NCBI GenBank assembly: GCA_947494205.1
Contig: CANLUH010000009.1
Coordinates: forward strand, 1 to 64,000
Source of the DNA: an uncultured Flavobacteriaceae bacterium
GTDB lineage: Bacteria; Bacteroidota; Bacteroidia; Flavobacteriales; Flavobacteriaceae
Length of the DNA: 64,000 bases
Direction of reading: 5' to 3'
The stretch's first letter is position 1, and each line of letters opens with the position of its first letter. Below, piece after piece: positions 18,866 through 29,135 of this stretch. Below the pieces are notes generated by a model, which was not told the DNA's origin, did no database searches, and saw nothing but the letters and a program-made list of their open reading frames with translations. Both the position numbers and the translations under genes were made by a program.

Positions 18866-20098
18866 TTAATTAAACTGAAATCCTAACGTTTTTAAATCCT
18901 CCCAAAATGTAGGATACGATTTAGATACTACTCCCGAATCCTCAATAACTATAGGCACTCGTAATGCTAATGGTGCAAATGCCATTGCCATTCTATGATC
19001 ATTATAGGTTGCTATAGAAATATGTTCTTTTATAGTATTTGAAACTGCTAAATGTAAAGATTCGTTTGTTATCCTTACGTTTCCACTTAATTTTTCTATT
19101 TCTGCCTTTAAAGCTTCTAGACGATCTGTTTCTTTAATTTTTAGTGTATGTAATCCTGTTAAATTACATTCTAATCCTAAAGCAAACGCTGTTACCGAAA
19201 TGGTTTGTGCAATATCTGGAGAATTAGCTAAATCAAAATTAATAACAGTATTTGCGTTTACAATTTTTACTTTTTTTAGTGTAACTGCATTAGTATTAAA
19301 ATGAGTTTCTACTCCAAATGCTTTGTAAAGTTCAGCAAGTGAGGAATCACCTTGCAAGCTATCTTGTTTATATGATGATAATTCTATTTCTGTACCTATA
19401 GCGCTTAAAGCTACAATACTGTAATAATAAGAAGCCGAAGACCAATCTGACTCTACAACTAAGCTAGTACTGTCCTCTATTGTTTTCTTTAAGGGTTTTA
19501 CTGTAATTATGTTCTCTACAAAAGCTGTTTCTACTCCTATTTGCTTTAATAGGCTTAACGTCATGTTAATATATGGAACTGATGTTATTTTACCTTCTAA
19601 TTGTAATTCTATTCCATTTTCTAATGTTGACGCAATAAGCAATAAAGCAGATATGTATTGACTACTTACGTTGGCTTTTAAATTAACTTGATGTTTTGTT
19701 AGTTTTTGCCCTTGTATTATTAGTGGAGGATAACCTTCGTTTTCTTTATAACTTATTTTTGCTCCTAATTGATTTAGTGCGTCTACTAATATTTTAATTG
19801 GGCGCTCTTTCATGCGTTGAGACCCAGTAAGTTCGATTGTTCTTCCCGACTGTGTTGCAAAAAATGCTGTTAAAAACCGCATTGCTGTACCAGCATGATG
19901 AATATCTATAACATTAGATGTCGAAGCTAATGCCTTGGTCATTAATTGAGAATCGTCTGAATTAGATATGTTTTCGATATGTAACTTAGGGTACAATGCT
20001 TGTAATAACAATAGCCTATTAGATTCGCTTTTAGAGCCTGTAATCTGTATTGACGATTTTGGATTAGTTAGTTTTGATTTTTGAAGGTGTAAATTCAT
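18866..20098 (-). CDS. aroA: 3-phosphoshikimate 1-carboxyvinyltransferase (EPSP synthase)
   Basis: This 410-residue protein joins shikimate-3-phosphate and phosphoenolpyruvate in the sixth step of the shikimate pathway. Visible motifs are GSKSESNRLLLLQAL, HHAGTAMRFLTAFFA with TGSQRMKERPI, and near the C-terminus KETDRLEALKAE and YNDHRMAMAFA. It supplies the pathway that feeds the aromatic operon at 30-34 kb but lies apart from it. Confidence 0.94.
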   Translation of the reverse strand: MNLHLQKSKLTNPKSSIQITGSKSESNRLLLLQALYPKLHIENISNSDDSQLMTKALASTSNVIDIHHAGTAMRFLTAFFATQSGRTIELTGSQRMKERPIKILVDALNQLGAKISYKENEGYPPLIIQGQKLTKHQVNLKANVSSQYISALLLIASTLENGIELQLEGKITSVPYINMTLSLLKQIGVETAFVENIITVKPLKKTIEDSTSLVVESDWSSASYYYSIVALSAIGTEIELSSYKQDSLQGDSSLAELYKAFGVETHFNTNAVTLKKVKIVNANTVINFDLANSPDIAQTISVTAFALGLECNLTGLHTLKIKETDRLEALKAEIEKLSGNVRITNESLHLAVSNTIKEHISIATYNDHRMAMAFAPLALRVPIVIEDSGVVSKSYPTFWEDLKTLGFQFN

Positions 20099-20154
20099 AG
20101 AGTTTTTTACTCTTTAATATCTATTCTAAAAATAGTAATTGATACTATTTCGTA

Positions 20155-20481
20155 TTATTTTAATTTTTGATTATTATGATGCCTATCGTGATCACGTTTA
20201 GTTTTAATGTCTAGTTTTTTATCGAAAGCATCTTGTAAGTCTACTCCTGTTTGGTTGGCTAAACATAATACTACAAACATAACATCGGCTAATTCTTCGC
20301 CTAAATCTTTATTTTTATCACTTTCCTTTTCGCTTTGCTCTCCGTATCTTCTGGCTATTATTCTGGCTACTTCTCCTACTTCCTCAGTAAGTTGTGCCAT
20401 ATTGGTTAATTCGTTAAAATAACGAACACCGTGTTCTTTTATCCAATTGTCTACGTCTAGTTGTGCATTTTTAATGTTCAT
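20155..20481 (-). CDS. MazG-like nucleotide pyrophosphohydrolase
   Basis: From the ATG at 20481 this is a 108-residue protein with the MazG-type helical metal-binding core (AQLTEEVGEVARIIARRYGE and LGEELADVMFVVLCLA, the E-x-x-E...E-x-x-D pattern). Such proteins hydrolyse nucleoside triphosphates to monophosphates. The frame opens at 20535, but the extra 18 residues are hydrophobic, lie within the preceding gene and match no family member. It overlaps the upstream hydrolase gene by 11 bp. Confidence 0.87.
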   Translation of the reverse strand: MNIKNAQLDVDNWIKEHGVRYFNELTNMAQLTEEVGEVARIIARRYGEQSEKESDKNKDLGEELADVMFVVLCLANQTGVDLQDAFDKKLDIKTKRDHDRHHNNQKLK

Positions 20482-20992
20482 TGTTTTTTCTTTTAAAACG
20501 TAAAAATAATAAAACCAAAATGCATGGAATAGCAATATATTTTAATTCGCTTAAAATAACACGCATTCCCCATTCCGAAAAGAACTTACTTACCCCTATA
20601 GGTGATACTTTTATAACTTTTAATGGGAAGAAAAAACGCTCATCACTGAAAGGTATAAAAAAGCCAATACCTTTACCTCCTGTTGTTAATGCATCTAAAA
20701 TACCATGAGATATTGTGGATAGAAAAATAACAGGAAAAACAATACTCTTTTTTTGTTTTCTTAACAACAAGGCTATAATAACTGCCCAAAGTATGGCAAA
20801 AACTATGGAATGTGTAAACCCGCGATGCCCAAGAGGATGCCCATAGGGAATTCCGAAATTAAAGGCAATAACATCTATATCTGGTAAAATAGCCGATCCT
20901 ATTGCTAAAAACAGTAATAACTTATTGTTTTTAGAGTCTACAATTTTAGATAATGTAAAACCTACTAATCCGTGTCCAAATAGAGATGCCAT
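20471..20992 (-). CDS. Membrane-bound metal-dependent hydrolase (DUF457/YdjM-like)
   Basis: This 173-residue inner-membrane protein has about four membrane segments. It carries the family motifs HGLVGFTL near the start, AILPDIDVIAF, HPLGHRGFTHSIVFA and SHGILDALTTGG, whose His and Asp residues form the presumed metal site. The substrate is unknown. It lies 4 bp after the first DUF3857 gene, so it is probably co-transcribed with the paralogue cluster. Confidence 0.82.
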   Translation of the reverse strand: MASLFGHGLVGFTLSKIVDSKNNKLLLFLAIGSAILPDIDVIAFNFGIPYGHPLGHRGFTHSIVFAILWAVIIALLLRKQKKSIVFPVIFLSTISHGILDALTTGGKGIGFFIPFSDERFFFPLKVIKVSPIGVSKFFSEWGMRVILSELKYIAIPCILVLLFLRFKRKNNEH

Positions 20993-20996
20993 TATT

Positions 20997-23009
20997 TTAT
21001 AGTTTTTTTAATACTATTTTCTCGTTTTCTTTTTCTACTATAGCATCTGTAAACGCCTTAAATTGGGTGTAATTCTCTGGAATAATATAGGTCGCTTTTA
21101 AATTATTATTAATTATAATTTGAATAGTTCCTTTAGTCTCTTTTACTAAAAGTGAAAAATCACCTTCATTTCCATTAAATTGTAGCTTAATATTTTCAGG
21201 TAAAGATTCTACTGCGTAGCCTTCGGGAATTTTTAGATTAACAAGCTGCTTTGTAACTATTGGATAGATAAAGTCTATTGGATAATCTCTTTCATTTTGC
21301 TTAAAAATAGTCTCTTTAGTGGCTAAAAATAGTAATGGAGAAATGTATAATTTATCGCCTATTTCTTCTACTTCATTTTCTAAGGTATAATTATAGCTAT
21401 AGCTTACAGGTTTATTTAGTGTTTTTAAATTTTTAACCTCTAAGTCTGAAATTTCTATTTCTCCTTTGTCCTCTTCCATGTTACGTATTAAATCGTCTTC
21501 TTGTAAAGCAACGTTTTTATTTCTAAAATTGTAAGCTGAATAATTGGTAAGGCGTTTTCTCACTTGCCCTGTAACACTTAGTTCTTTTGTTATTTCTGCA
21601 TCTAACAAAACGTTTTCTCTAGAAAATACTTTAGGAGATAAATCTATCCAATTAGATGTTCCGTTTGGCATAATCATTCGGCCTTGCCAATTTACTGTTC
21701 GTAATGGTAATGTACCTGGAGCTGTTATTGTATTTGTTGCGTCTAGTAACAGTAATTTATTATCTATATTTACTGCTGTTATTACATAATTAAAACCTGA
21801 AATTGTTGGTGTTACTGGTATACCATTAGCTCTAGTACTTGTTAATACTGGGTTCGCATTTAATCCCACATATTTTAAAATAGCAGTTAACATTAGGTTT
21901 ATATCTCCTACGTTTCCTTTTCTATCTTTGTAAGCTTTTTTTACGCCATTACGCGATTCAAAACCTATATTACCATTCCATGTCATTCTATTTTGAACAA
22001 AATTATAGATAACATTTACCTTTTCTATTGGGTCTTCTATTCCCGAAATTAGTGCATCTACTTCCTTTTCAAAATAATTTTCCTTTTCTAATTGTCCCCC
22101 AAAGCCATTACTTTTAATAATAGTCTCTGCTACACTTTCCCAAGTGTCCGCATAACTTTTAACACCTTGATTAGGGCCTTTAAAATAAGCGTATTCTAAA
22201 ATTAATTTTGAACGATAATTATTTAAATTATTAACAAATGGCTCTGTTTTTAATGCTGGAATATTTTGCTCTTCAATCTCCATAACATTAACATCGTAAG
22301 ACCAATTTGAATATGAGTTTTCTGAAGTTCTTAGTTGTAAACCACTACCAGACCTCTCTTTATTTAATGAGGTTACTTTTGCTTGAGTTTTAGATTCTTT
22401 AATATCTGGAAAAAACTTTGCTTTTAGATTCATCTGTTTTTTATAATTAAAGTACTCTGGTGTTTTAATAGATACTTCTAATTTTTCTATTGGAATGTTG
22501 TATTGCAAAATAACATCGTCTATTTGTGGATAAGGCGAATCTACTTTATATTGAAACTCTATTATGCAACCTTCACTAATATTTGGCATTGTAAAGCTTT
22601 TTGTTGCTAAATACTGGTTGTTTTTTTCTTCGAATATGCTTTCCTTCTTTAGTTTTGTTTTAACAACCTTTCCATTCTCTAACGTGTAAGTATAACCATT
22701 AAGTCCTATTAACTTTTCGCGCTTAGAAGCTGATCTATCGTATAACCTTACTTTTCTTGTTGCCCAATTAAAACCTTCTTTGTTATAAATTTTTATACGT
22801 TCGTGTATTTCATTTCTTTGCGTAAATCCATCATCGTCATTATACATAAACTTTATGTTGTGGGATTTATATAACACAACCGCATTAGCAGTTGTATCTT
22901 TTTCGTAAGTATTATCAACTAACTCTTTTTTACTTACTTTTCCAAACTTAAAATTTTGCGCATTAAGCCCTTGTATTGCTAATAATGCGACTATTATTAA
23001 TAATCTCAT
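20997..23009 (-). CDS. DUF3857 / transglutaminase-like exported protein, copy 1
   Basis: This 670-residue protein has a signal peptide (MRLLIIVALLAIQGLNAQ), an N-terminal DUF3857 beta-rich domain (about 30-270), a transglutaminase-like core (about 290-420; NVIYNFVQNRMTWNGNIG, RKGNVGDINLMLTAILKYVGL) and a C-terminal beta domain (DUF2569-independent). The Cys usual for transglutaminases is replaced: the position reads GDINLML, so catalysis is doubtful. It is closely similar throughout to the next gene (YNYTLENEVEEIGDKLYISP shared). The role is unknown; family members occur in envelope contexts. Confidence 0.82.
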   Translation of the reverse strand: MRLLIIVALLAIQGLNAQNFKFGKVSKKELVDNTYEKDTTANAVVLYKSHNIKFMYNDDDGFTQRNEIHERIKIYNKEGFNWATRKVRLYDRSASKREKLIGLNGYTYTLENGKVVKTKLKKESIFEEKNNQYLATKSFTMPNISEGCIIEFQYKVDSPYPQIDDVILQYNIPIEKLEVSIKTPEYFNYKKQMNLKAKFFPDIKESKTQAKVTSLNKERSGSGLQLRTSENSYSNWSYDVNVMEIEEQNIPALKTEPFVNNLNNYRSKLILEYAYFKGPNQGVKSYADTWESVAETIIKSNGFGGQLEKENYFEKEVDALISGIEDPIEKVNVIYNFVQNRMTWNGNIGFESRNGVKKAYKDRKGNVGDINLMLTAILKYVGLNANPVLTSTRANGIPVTPTISGFNYVITAVNIDNKLLLLDATNTITAPGTLPLRTVNWQGRMIMPNGTSNWIDLSPKVFSRENVLLDAEITKELSVTGQVRKRLTNYSAYNFRNKNVALQEDDLIRNMEEDKGEIEISDLEVKNLKTLNKPVSYSYNYTLENEVEEIGDKLYISPLLFLATKETIFKQNERDYPIDFIYPIVTKQLVNLKIPEGYAVESLPENIKLQFNGNEGDFSLLVKETKGTIQIIINNNLKATYIIPENYTQFKAFTDAIVEKENEKIVLKKL

Positions 23010-23026
23010 TTGTTCTGTTTATATTA

Positions 23027-25057
23027 TTATGCTTTTTTGAGGACTATTTTATCTAATTGTTTCTCGAAAGATAATTGGAAAAACTGCTTAAACTCACTGT
23101 ATTCGTTTGGTAATATTAGTGTTTTATTTAAATCTTTAGTTACCATTACTTGTAGCGTATTCCCACTAGATTTAATAATATAAGAGAACTCCCCATCACT
23201 ACCATTTAATTGTATTTTTGCATTTTCTGGTAAAGATTCTACTGCATACCCTTCTGGAATTTTAACTGTAACAGAATACTTACTGTAAGTTGGGTAAATA
23301 AAATCTATTGGATATGTTCTTGAGTCTTGCTTAAAAGGATTGTCGTCTGGTGCCAAAAACAATAATGGTGAAATGTATAGCTTATCTCCTATTTCTTCTA
23401 CTTCATTATTTAATGTATAATCGTAAGTATAACTAATTGGTTTATTTAAGCTTTCTTTATTATTAACTGTAAAGTTTGTTATTTCAATTTCTCCTTTTCC
23501 TTCTTCAAAATGTTTTACTATGGTTTCATTCTTTACATTATAATAAGCATCTCTGTATCCTAATGCTTTATACTCTGTAAATTGTTTTCTTATTTTTCCC
23601 GAAATGGATAAATCGTCATTAATCTCTACACTCATTAATGCTATTTCTTTAGATTTTGTTTGTGGCGTTAACGGTATCCATGCTGAAGTGCCATTCCCTT
23701 TAATTACTCTCCCTTTCCAATTAATCGTGTTTTCTTGCAAAATATTGGCGCTTGCATATTTATTGGTTGCATCTAGTAAAATAAACCCGCTCTCTAAACT
23801 CACTCCTGTTATTACATAATTAAAGCCACTTGTATTAGGAAAAATAGGAATACCATTATTTCTTGTACTCACCAAAACTGGATTAGCGTCTAACCCTGCA
23901 TATCTTAACATGGAGGTTAACATTAAATTAATATCGGCTACATTTCCTGCGCCTTCTTTATATGCTTTTTTAACACCTAACTCTGAGGTATAACCTCTAA
24001 GACCATTCCACTTTACTTTAGACTTTACGTAATTATAAATTATAGCGACTTTCTCTTCAGGAGCGTTTACACCCTTTAATTTACTTTTAATATCCTCTTC
24101 ATAATAATTCGTTTTAGATAATTCTCTTCCAAAATCATCTCTATTGTATATAGACCTAGTTACTTGATCCCAATCTGTAGAATATTCTGTTACCGAACCG
24201 TCGAAACCCTTTATAGATGTTATTTCCCATTTAGCCACGGCTCTATAATTACCAATATTATCTACATAAGCTTCAGTTTTTAATGCTGGTATATTTTGCA
24301 AATCGGCTTCGTATATTGTCTCAATAATATCGTATGTTCTTTCTACTAAGTTTTCTTTAGAAAATTTTGTTGATGCATTAGCCGTTCCATTTGCGAAAGC
24401 AGAATGATAAGAGACTAAAAACTTTCTACTTTTATTGCGTTCGGTTATCTCTGGCACATAAGAAGCTCTCGTATTTAAAACTTTGTTTATTCTAAAGTAT
24501 TCTGGTACTTTTAATTGATAACTCAGTTTTTTAATCGGAATAGTATATTGAAAAATATCATCATCTAATTCTATAAGAGGTGATTCTATTACATATCTAT
24601 ACTCTATAATAGAGCCTTCTTTTAGATTTGGCATTGTAAATTTATATTGATTCCAATATTTATTGGTTTCTTCTTTAAAAATGCCATTTTTCTTTAATTT
24701 ACTTTCTTTAATCTTACCGCTTTCAAGATTATAAGTATAAGCTTTTAAATTTAACAGTTTCTCTTCTCTAGTAGCATTTTCATCATATAGGTTTTCAATT
24801 TTCGTTCCCCAATTAAATCCTTCTTTTTTGTATATTTTTATACGTTCAAAAACTTCAACAAACTTTTTAAACCCTTCATCTTGCACATAATCGTAATGTA
24901 TTTTACATTCTTTATATAATACCGCAGCATGCACTGTAGAATCATTGTTATAACTTTTCTCTGCAAGTTCTTCTTTACTTACTTTTCCGAATTTATAGTC
25001 TTGCGAAAAACTTAGATTAAATAATAGTACTAGGGCTACTAATATTAATTTTTTCAT
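23027..25057 (-). CDS. DUF3857 / transglutaminase-like exported protein, copy 2
   Basis: This 676-residue close paralogue of the downstream gene has the same signal peptide pattern, the same start of the mature region (YKFGKVSKEELAEKSY) and the same domain order. The transglutaminase-like core reads VAIIYNYVKSKVKWNGLRG and GAGNVADINLMLTSMLRYAGL, again lacking the catalytic Cys. The C-terminal stretch YTLNNEVEEIGDKLYISP is almost identical to copy 1. It lies 17 bp upstream of copy 1 and 2 bp downstream of copy 3, so the three form one transcription unit. Confidence 0.82.
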   Translation of the reverse strand: MKKLILVALVLLFNLSFSQDYKFGKVSKEELAEKSYNNDSTVHAAVLYKECKIHYDYVQDEGFKKFVEVFERIKIYKKEGFNWGTKIENLYDENATREEKLLNLKAYTYNLESGKIKESKLKKNGIFKEETNKYWNQYKFTMPNLKEGSIIEYRYVIESPLIELDDDIFQYTIPIKKLSYQLKVPEYFRINKVLNTRASYVPEITERNKSRKFLVSYHSAFANGTANASTKFSKENLVERTYDIIETIYEADLQNIPALKTEAYVDNIGNYRAVAKWEITSIKGFDGSVTEYSTDWDQVTRSIYNRDDFGRELSKTNYYEEDIKSKLKGVNAPEEKVAIIYNYVKSKVKWNGLRGYTSELGVKKAYKEGAGNVADINLMLTSMLRYAGLDANPVLVSTRNNGIPIFPNTSGFNYVITGVSLESGFILLDATNKYASANILQENTINWKGRVIKGNGTSAWIPLTPQTKSKEIALMSVEINDDLSISGKIRKQFTEYKALGYRDAYYNVKNETIVKHFEEGKGEIEITNFTVNNKESLNKPISYTYDYTLNNEVEEIGDKLYISPLLFLAPDDNPFKQDSRTYPIDFIYPTYSKYSVTVKIPEGYAVESLPENAKIQLNGSDGEFSYIIKSSGNTLQVMVTKDLNKTLILPNEYSEFKQFFQLSFEKQLDKIVLKKA

Positions 25058-25059
25058 AA

Positions 25060-26976
25060 TTATTGAATGGTTTTTAATGCGATTTTAGATTTATCGTGTT
25101 TTACTATTTTTAAATAAAAGTCTCTGAATGCTTTATAATCTTCCTTTTTATAATCTCCTTTATTAAGAATTAGCTTCCTTTTATAAACTAGTTTGTTTTC
25201 TGAGTTTTTTTCAATGGAGGCGGAATAGCTTCCAAATTGATTGTCTATAGATACAGGTTTCATTAACGCTTCTACCTCTAAGGTTTCTGGAAGTGTAATT
25301 TCATATTCGTCTATATCTGTAAAACCACGCTCTATTTTAAAAGGTAATTTACGCGACGTGTATCTTGGTGGGACATTTGTTGTTTTGTTAAACATATTGG
25401 GCGCAAATAATAATCTAATACCTGCTTTTGAAGCATATTTGTTACCCTTTATCTTTATAGTTTCAGAAAAAACAATCTTTTCTTTGTCATTACTATGCGA
25501 TAACGATACTATTTCTAGATTATTTATATCACTCAAGTAATTTTTATAGTAGAGTTTTTTATCTTTTTCACTTGCATTTTCTATCATGTTATGATTACCA
25601 TATTGAGTTCCTTCTGAATCTATTTTTATTTCAGAAAAAATATTACCTGAAACATCTACACTAACTTTAGCTTTTGTTGACTGTAAATTATCTTCAGTTT
25701 TGTACTCTTTTGTGTGCACAATCTTTCCTCCTTCTGGAGTTATTACAAATACATCTCTATCATCTGTAAAATTAGCACTATAGTTAAACGGACTTGTTTG
25801 ACTAGTACATTCTAACCATAAATCTTCTTTTTCATTAGGGATATTTAAAATAACATGATTTGTTTGACCTACAAAAGACACAAAATCTTTATCTACATCT
25901 ACAGTGTTATTTTCAGATGCATAAACCCTAGTATAATACGATTCAACACCCACAACATCAAGAAGTGCTTTTGTATAATTAGTAAGTCCTTTACAGTCTC
26001 CATACTTTACTTCATCTACTTTAGATGCTAATATTGGTTGAATACCTCCTATACCCTCTTGTATACTAATATATCTAGTATTCTCTTGCACATAATTATA
26101 TACAATTTTCGCTTTCTCTATTGGGTCTTGAATTCCATTTATTAGTCTTTTTATCTCATCTTGTGTTTTTATTGAAAGTTGCGTTCTATCTGCAAGTAAT
26201 TCATCATACATCCATTTGCCCATAGTTTTCCAATCATTAGTCTCACTAGTGTAACCTTCATAAGAAAATTTATTTAATGTAACTTGTAAATAAGGAACCA
26301 AATCTTTAAATCTAGGACTATAAGCTTCTGGTTTTATTGCTTTTATATTACTCCCTATATATAATAATTGTCCAGGAGTATTAATCTCTTCAATATCATG
26401 ATTCCCTAGATTATTCATTTTCTTATTAATCCCTACAGATTCATCATAAATTAACTTAAATATACTTTTTTCAGTACTTACATAATAATTTTGCAATGGC
26501 ATCCATTGTGGTATGTATGCAGTATTATTAGTTATTGTTTCGTAGTAAAACTCAACTGTATATGGGTAACTTACAGGTGTATAATCTAAATATTTTACTC
26601 GACTATCTTCATATAAAGAAAAACTACTAATTGCAGATTCGTCTGTAAAATCATTTTTTTTAAATTTCTTAATCTCATTCCCCAATGCATCATAGATAAT
26701 TGCTCCTAGTTTTTTTATGTTTATTTCATTATCGTAAGACAAATGAGCACCAACATTTCTTCTTCCAGAAGCATTTAACACTGTTACTACGCGCTTTCCT
26801 TTTGTTATCATCTTATTATATGATGAGAATTCTATTTGAGTTTCTCTAAGTCTTACTACTGCATTCGCATTGTCTTTTAACTCGGAATCTATAGTGAGGG
26901 CTATTAATTTTTCTTGAGCATAAGTGGTTAGGGAAATAAGCATAGCGATAATGCTTATTGATTTTTTAAATCTCAT
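25060..26976 (-). CDS. DUF3857 / transglutaminase-like exported protein, copy 3
   Basis: This 638-residue protein has a signal peptide (SIIAMLISLTTYAQ), DUF3857 (about 40-250) and a transglutaminase-like core (about 270-400). It is more distant from the other two and keeps an apparently intact catalytic site: KYGDCKGLTNYTKALLDVVG contains the Cys, with His in FVGQTNHVILNI and Asp downstream. It heads the tandem cluster. It may therefore be the active member, with copies 1 and 2 being inactive partners; that is inference. Confidence 0.82.
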   Translation of the reverse strand: MRFKKSISIIAMLISLTTYAQEKLIALTIDSELKDNANAVVRLRETQIEFSSYNKMITKGKRVVTVLNASGRRNVGAHLSYDNEINIKKLGAIIYDALGNEIKKFKKNDFTDESAISSFSLYEDSRVKYLDYTPVSYPYTVEFYYETITNNTAYIPQWMPLQNYYVSTEKSIFKLIYDESVGINKKMNNLGNHDIEEINTPGQLLYIGSNIKAIKPEAYSPRFKDLVPYLQVTLNKFSYEGYTSETNDWKTMGKWMYDELLADRTQLSIKTQDEIKRLINGIQDPIEKAKIVYNYVQENTRYISIQEGIGGIQPILASKVDEVKYGDCKGLTNYTKALLDVVGVESYYTRVYASENNTVDVDKDFVSFVGQTNHVILNIPNEKEDLWLECTSQTSPFNYSANFTDDRDVFVITPEGGKIVHTKEYKTEDNLQSTKAKVSVDVSGNIFSEIKIDSEGTQYGNHNMIENASEKDKKLYYKNYLSDINNLEIVSLSHSNDKEKIVFSETIKIKGNKYASKAGIRLLFAPNMFNKTTNVPPRYTSRKLPFKIERGFTDIDEYEITLPETLEVEALMKPVSIDNQFGSYSASIEKNSENKLVYKRKLILNKGDYKKEDYKAFRDFYLKIVKHDKSKIALKTIQ

Positions 26977-27044
26977 GTATTTTTTATTGGTTAATTTATA
27001 GGTATGTAGGTTTCTCGAATTGTTACAAAGTACTAAAAATTATA

Positions 27045-27497
27045 TTATTCTTTATTTTTAGTGTCTATAATTATAGTTACGGGGCCATCGTTTAATAACG
27101 ACACTTTCATATCTGCTCCAAACTCCCCTGTTTGCACTTCTTTTTTAATAGTCTGCTTTAATTGCTTTACAAAGGCTTCATAAAGAGGAATTGCAATTTC
27201 TGGTTTAGCAGCTTTTATATAGCTTGGTCTATTCCCTTTTTTAGTACTAGCTTGTAGTGTAAATTGGCTTACTACAATAACCTCTCCTTCTATATCTATG
27301 AGTGATTTATTCATTACACCATTGTCATCTCCAAAAATGCGAAGATTCGCTATTTTATTAGATAACCAAGCAATATCGTCTTGCGTATCTTCTGCAACAA
27401 TACCTAACAAAACTAACAGACCAATATTAATATTGGCTACTTGTTTTTCATTAATAGTTACATCCGCTTTTGTGACACGCTGGATTACTGCTTTCAT
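27045..27497 (-). CDS. dtd: D-aminoacyl-tRNA deacylase
   Basis: This 150-residue enzyme removes D-amino acids (and glycine) wrongly attached to tRNA. The two active-site motifs are present: SQFTL and NDGPVT with the cross-subunit Gly-Pro. The start MKAVIQRV is typical. It lies 15 bp after rsgA on the same strand. Confidence 0.96.
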   Translation of the reverse strand: MKAVIQRVTKADVTINEKQVANINIGLLVLLGIVAEDTQDDIAWLSNKIANLRIFGDDNGVMNKSLIDIEGEVIVVSQFTLQASTKKGNRPSYIKAAKPEIAIPLYEAFVKQLKQTIKKEVQTGEFGADMKVSLLNDGPVTIIIDTKNKE

Positions 27498-27512
27498 TTA
27501 TTGTACTTATTA

Positions 27513-28463
27513 TTATTCTTTATCCCAAATATCGGTACGATAGTGTTGCTCGTCTCCTTCTAATATTTGCATATAACTATTATATCGCGAAGCCGCAATT
27601 TCGTTATTTTCTAAAGCTTTTTTCACGGCACACTTAGGTTCTTCTGTATGTAAACAATTATTAAATTTACAGTCTTGTTTTAGTGCAAAAAACTCAGGAA
27701 AATAATCCCCTAACTCTTCTTTTTCTATATCTACAACACCAAATCCTTTTATACCTGGCGTATCTATTATTTTTGCATTAAAACTTAAATCGAACATTTC
27801 TGCAAACGTAGTGGTATGCTGCCCTTGCATATGTTGTGTAGAAATAGCTTTTGTTTTTAAATCTAAATTAGGTTCTATAGCATTGACTAAAGTAGATTTC
27901 CCTACACCAGAGTGACCAGAAAACATACTTACTTTGTCTTCCATTAATGCCTTTACTTTATCAATATTCTCTCCCGTTTTAGCCGAAATGTTGATGGATT
28001 GGTAGCCTATTTCACTGTAAATATGTTCTAGATATTTAATTTCCAATAAAGTCTCTTCATTGTAAGTGTCTATTTTATTAAACAGTAATACTGTTTGTAT
28101 AGAATAGGCTTCTGCAGTTACCAAAAAACGATCTATAAAACTTGTAAATGTTGGAGGATTATCTATGGTTACTAATAAAAATACTTGGTCTATATTAGAA
28201 GCAATAATATGTGTTTGTTTCGATAGATTTACAGATTTACGTACTATGTAATTTTCTCGATCATGAATAGTATTAATAACCCCTGTTTCTACATCGCTTT
28301 TTGTATCTAACTCAAAATCCACATAATCTCCCACAGCTATTGGGTTTGTACTTTTAATGCCTTTTAATCGGAATTTCCCTTTTATTCGGCACTCATAAGT
28401 TTTACCTAATTCGGTTTTAACGGTGTACCAACTCCCTGTAGATTTATATACTAGTCCTGTCAT
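27513..28463 (-). CDS. rsgA: Small ribosomal subunit GTPase RsgA
   Basis: This 316-residue protein is a circularly permuted GTPase that helps 30S maturation. An N-terminal OB fold (about 1-75) is followed by G4 (LLFNKID), then G1 (GHSGVGKSTLVNA), G3 (DTPGIKGFG) and a C-terminal zinc-binding knuckle (CKFNNCLHTEEPKCAV). Length and motif order are typical. It is paired with dtd. Confidence 0.96.
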   Translation of the reverse strand: MTGLVYKSTGSWYTVKTELGKTYECRIKGKFRLKGIKSTNPIAVGDYVDFELDTKSDVETGVINTIHDRENYIVRKSVNLSKQTHIIASNIDQVFLLVTIDNPPTFTSFIDRFLVTAEAYSIQTVLLFNKIDTYNEETLLEIKYLEHIYSEIGYQSINISAKTGENIDKVKALMEDKVSMFSGHSGVGKSTLVNAIEPNLDLKTKAISTQHMQGQHTTTFAEMFDLSFNAKIIDTPGIKGFGVVDIEKEELGDYFPEFFALKQDCKFNNCLHTEEPKCAVKKALENNEIAASRYNSYMQILEGDEQHYRTDIWDKE

Positions 28464-28508
28464 TCATTAGTTTAAGCTACAAAATAACAACTTTTATATT
28501 AAAATATG

Positions 28509-29135
28509 TTACCTAACAATTGCTTTTTTAACTGCTAAACGTTTTCCATCTGCTATTGTATTAATAATATATAATCCCGCAGGGCACTTAGATAGATCTA
28601 TTTTTAATGTCTTATTTATATTCTGAATTGTTTTCGACAAGATAATCTGCCCAGAGATTGAAGTAACTTGTACCTCAACAAGATTATAATCTTTATCCAT
28701 ACTTAAATTAAAAATGCCATTTGGAGATGGGTTTGGGTATAATTTTAAATTTGATTTATCTGTAACGGATACTGTTACTATTTCATATTTATAATTATAT
28801 CCACATCTAGTTCCTCTATATTTTTTAGCGACGACTACAACTTCCTCCAAACTTACGCTACCACTTAAAACAACATCAATTGTTTTATGCTTTCCTACGA
28901 CTATTTCTTGTGGTTGATAAGCTATATGAGACATTAATAGTGTATCATTTGTTTTTGTAAAAATCTCAAAAGCTCCTTCTGCGTTTGTTATTGTTCCTTT
29001 TTCTGAATTTTTAACAGAAATATTAACGTTTGGAATACCTCCCATTTCATCTGAAACCTTTCCTGTAATTAAGGATTGTCCGCAAACAATATAAGAACAT
29101 TGCAACACGATTAATACAAGTAGAATTCGTTTCAT
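28509..29135 (-). CDS. T9SS-sorted protein with carboxypeptidase-regulatory-like domain
   Basis: From the ATG at 29135 (16 codons into the longer frame) the 208-residue product starts with a signal peptide (MKRILLVLIVLQC to VCGQ). Residues about 22-100 form a CarboxypepD_reg-like beta domain (LITGKVSDEMGGIPNVNISV, NAEGAFEI). A type A T9SS sorting domain follows (LKLYPNPSPNGIFNL to KRLAVKKAIV). The short VVVAKKYRGTRCGYNYKYE segment is between them. It is probably a small secreted or surface-attached protein of unknown role. Confidence 0.8.
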   Translation of the reverse strand: MKRILLVLIVLQCSYIVCGQSLITGKVSDEMGGIPNVNISVKNSEKGTITNAEGAFEIFTKTNDTLLMSHIAYQPQEIVVGKHKTIDVVLSGSVSLEEVVVVAKKYRGTRCGYNYKYEIVTVSVTDKSNLKLYPNPSPNGIFNLSMDKDYNLVEVQVTSISGQIILSKTIQNINKTLKIDLSKCPAGLYIINTIADGKRLAVKKAIVR

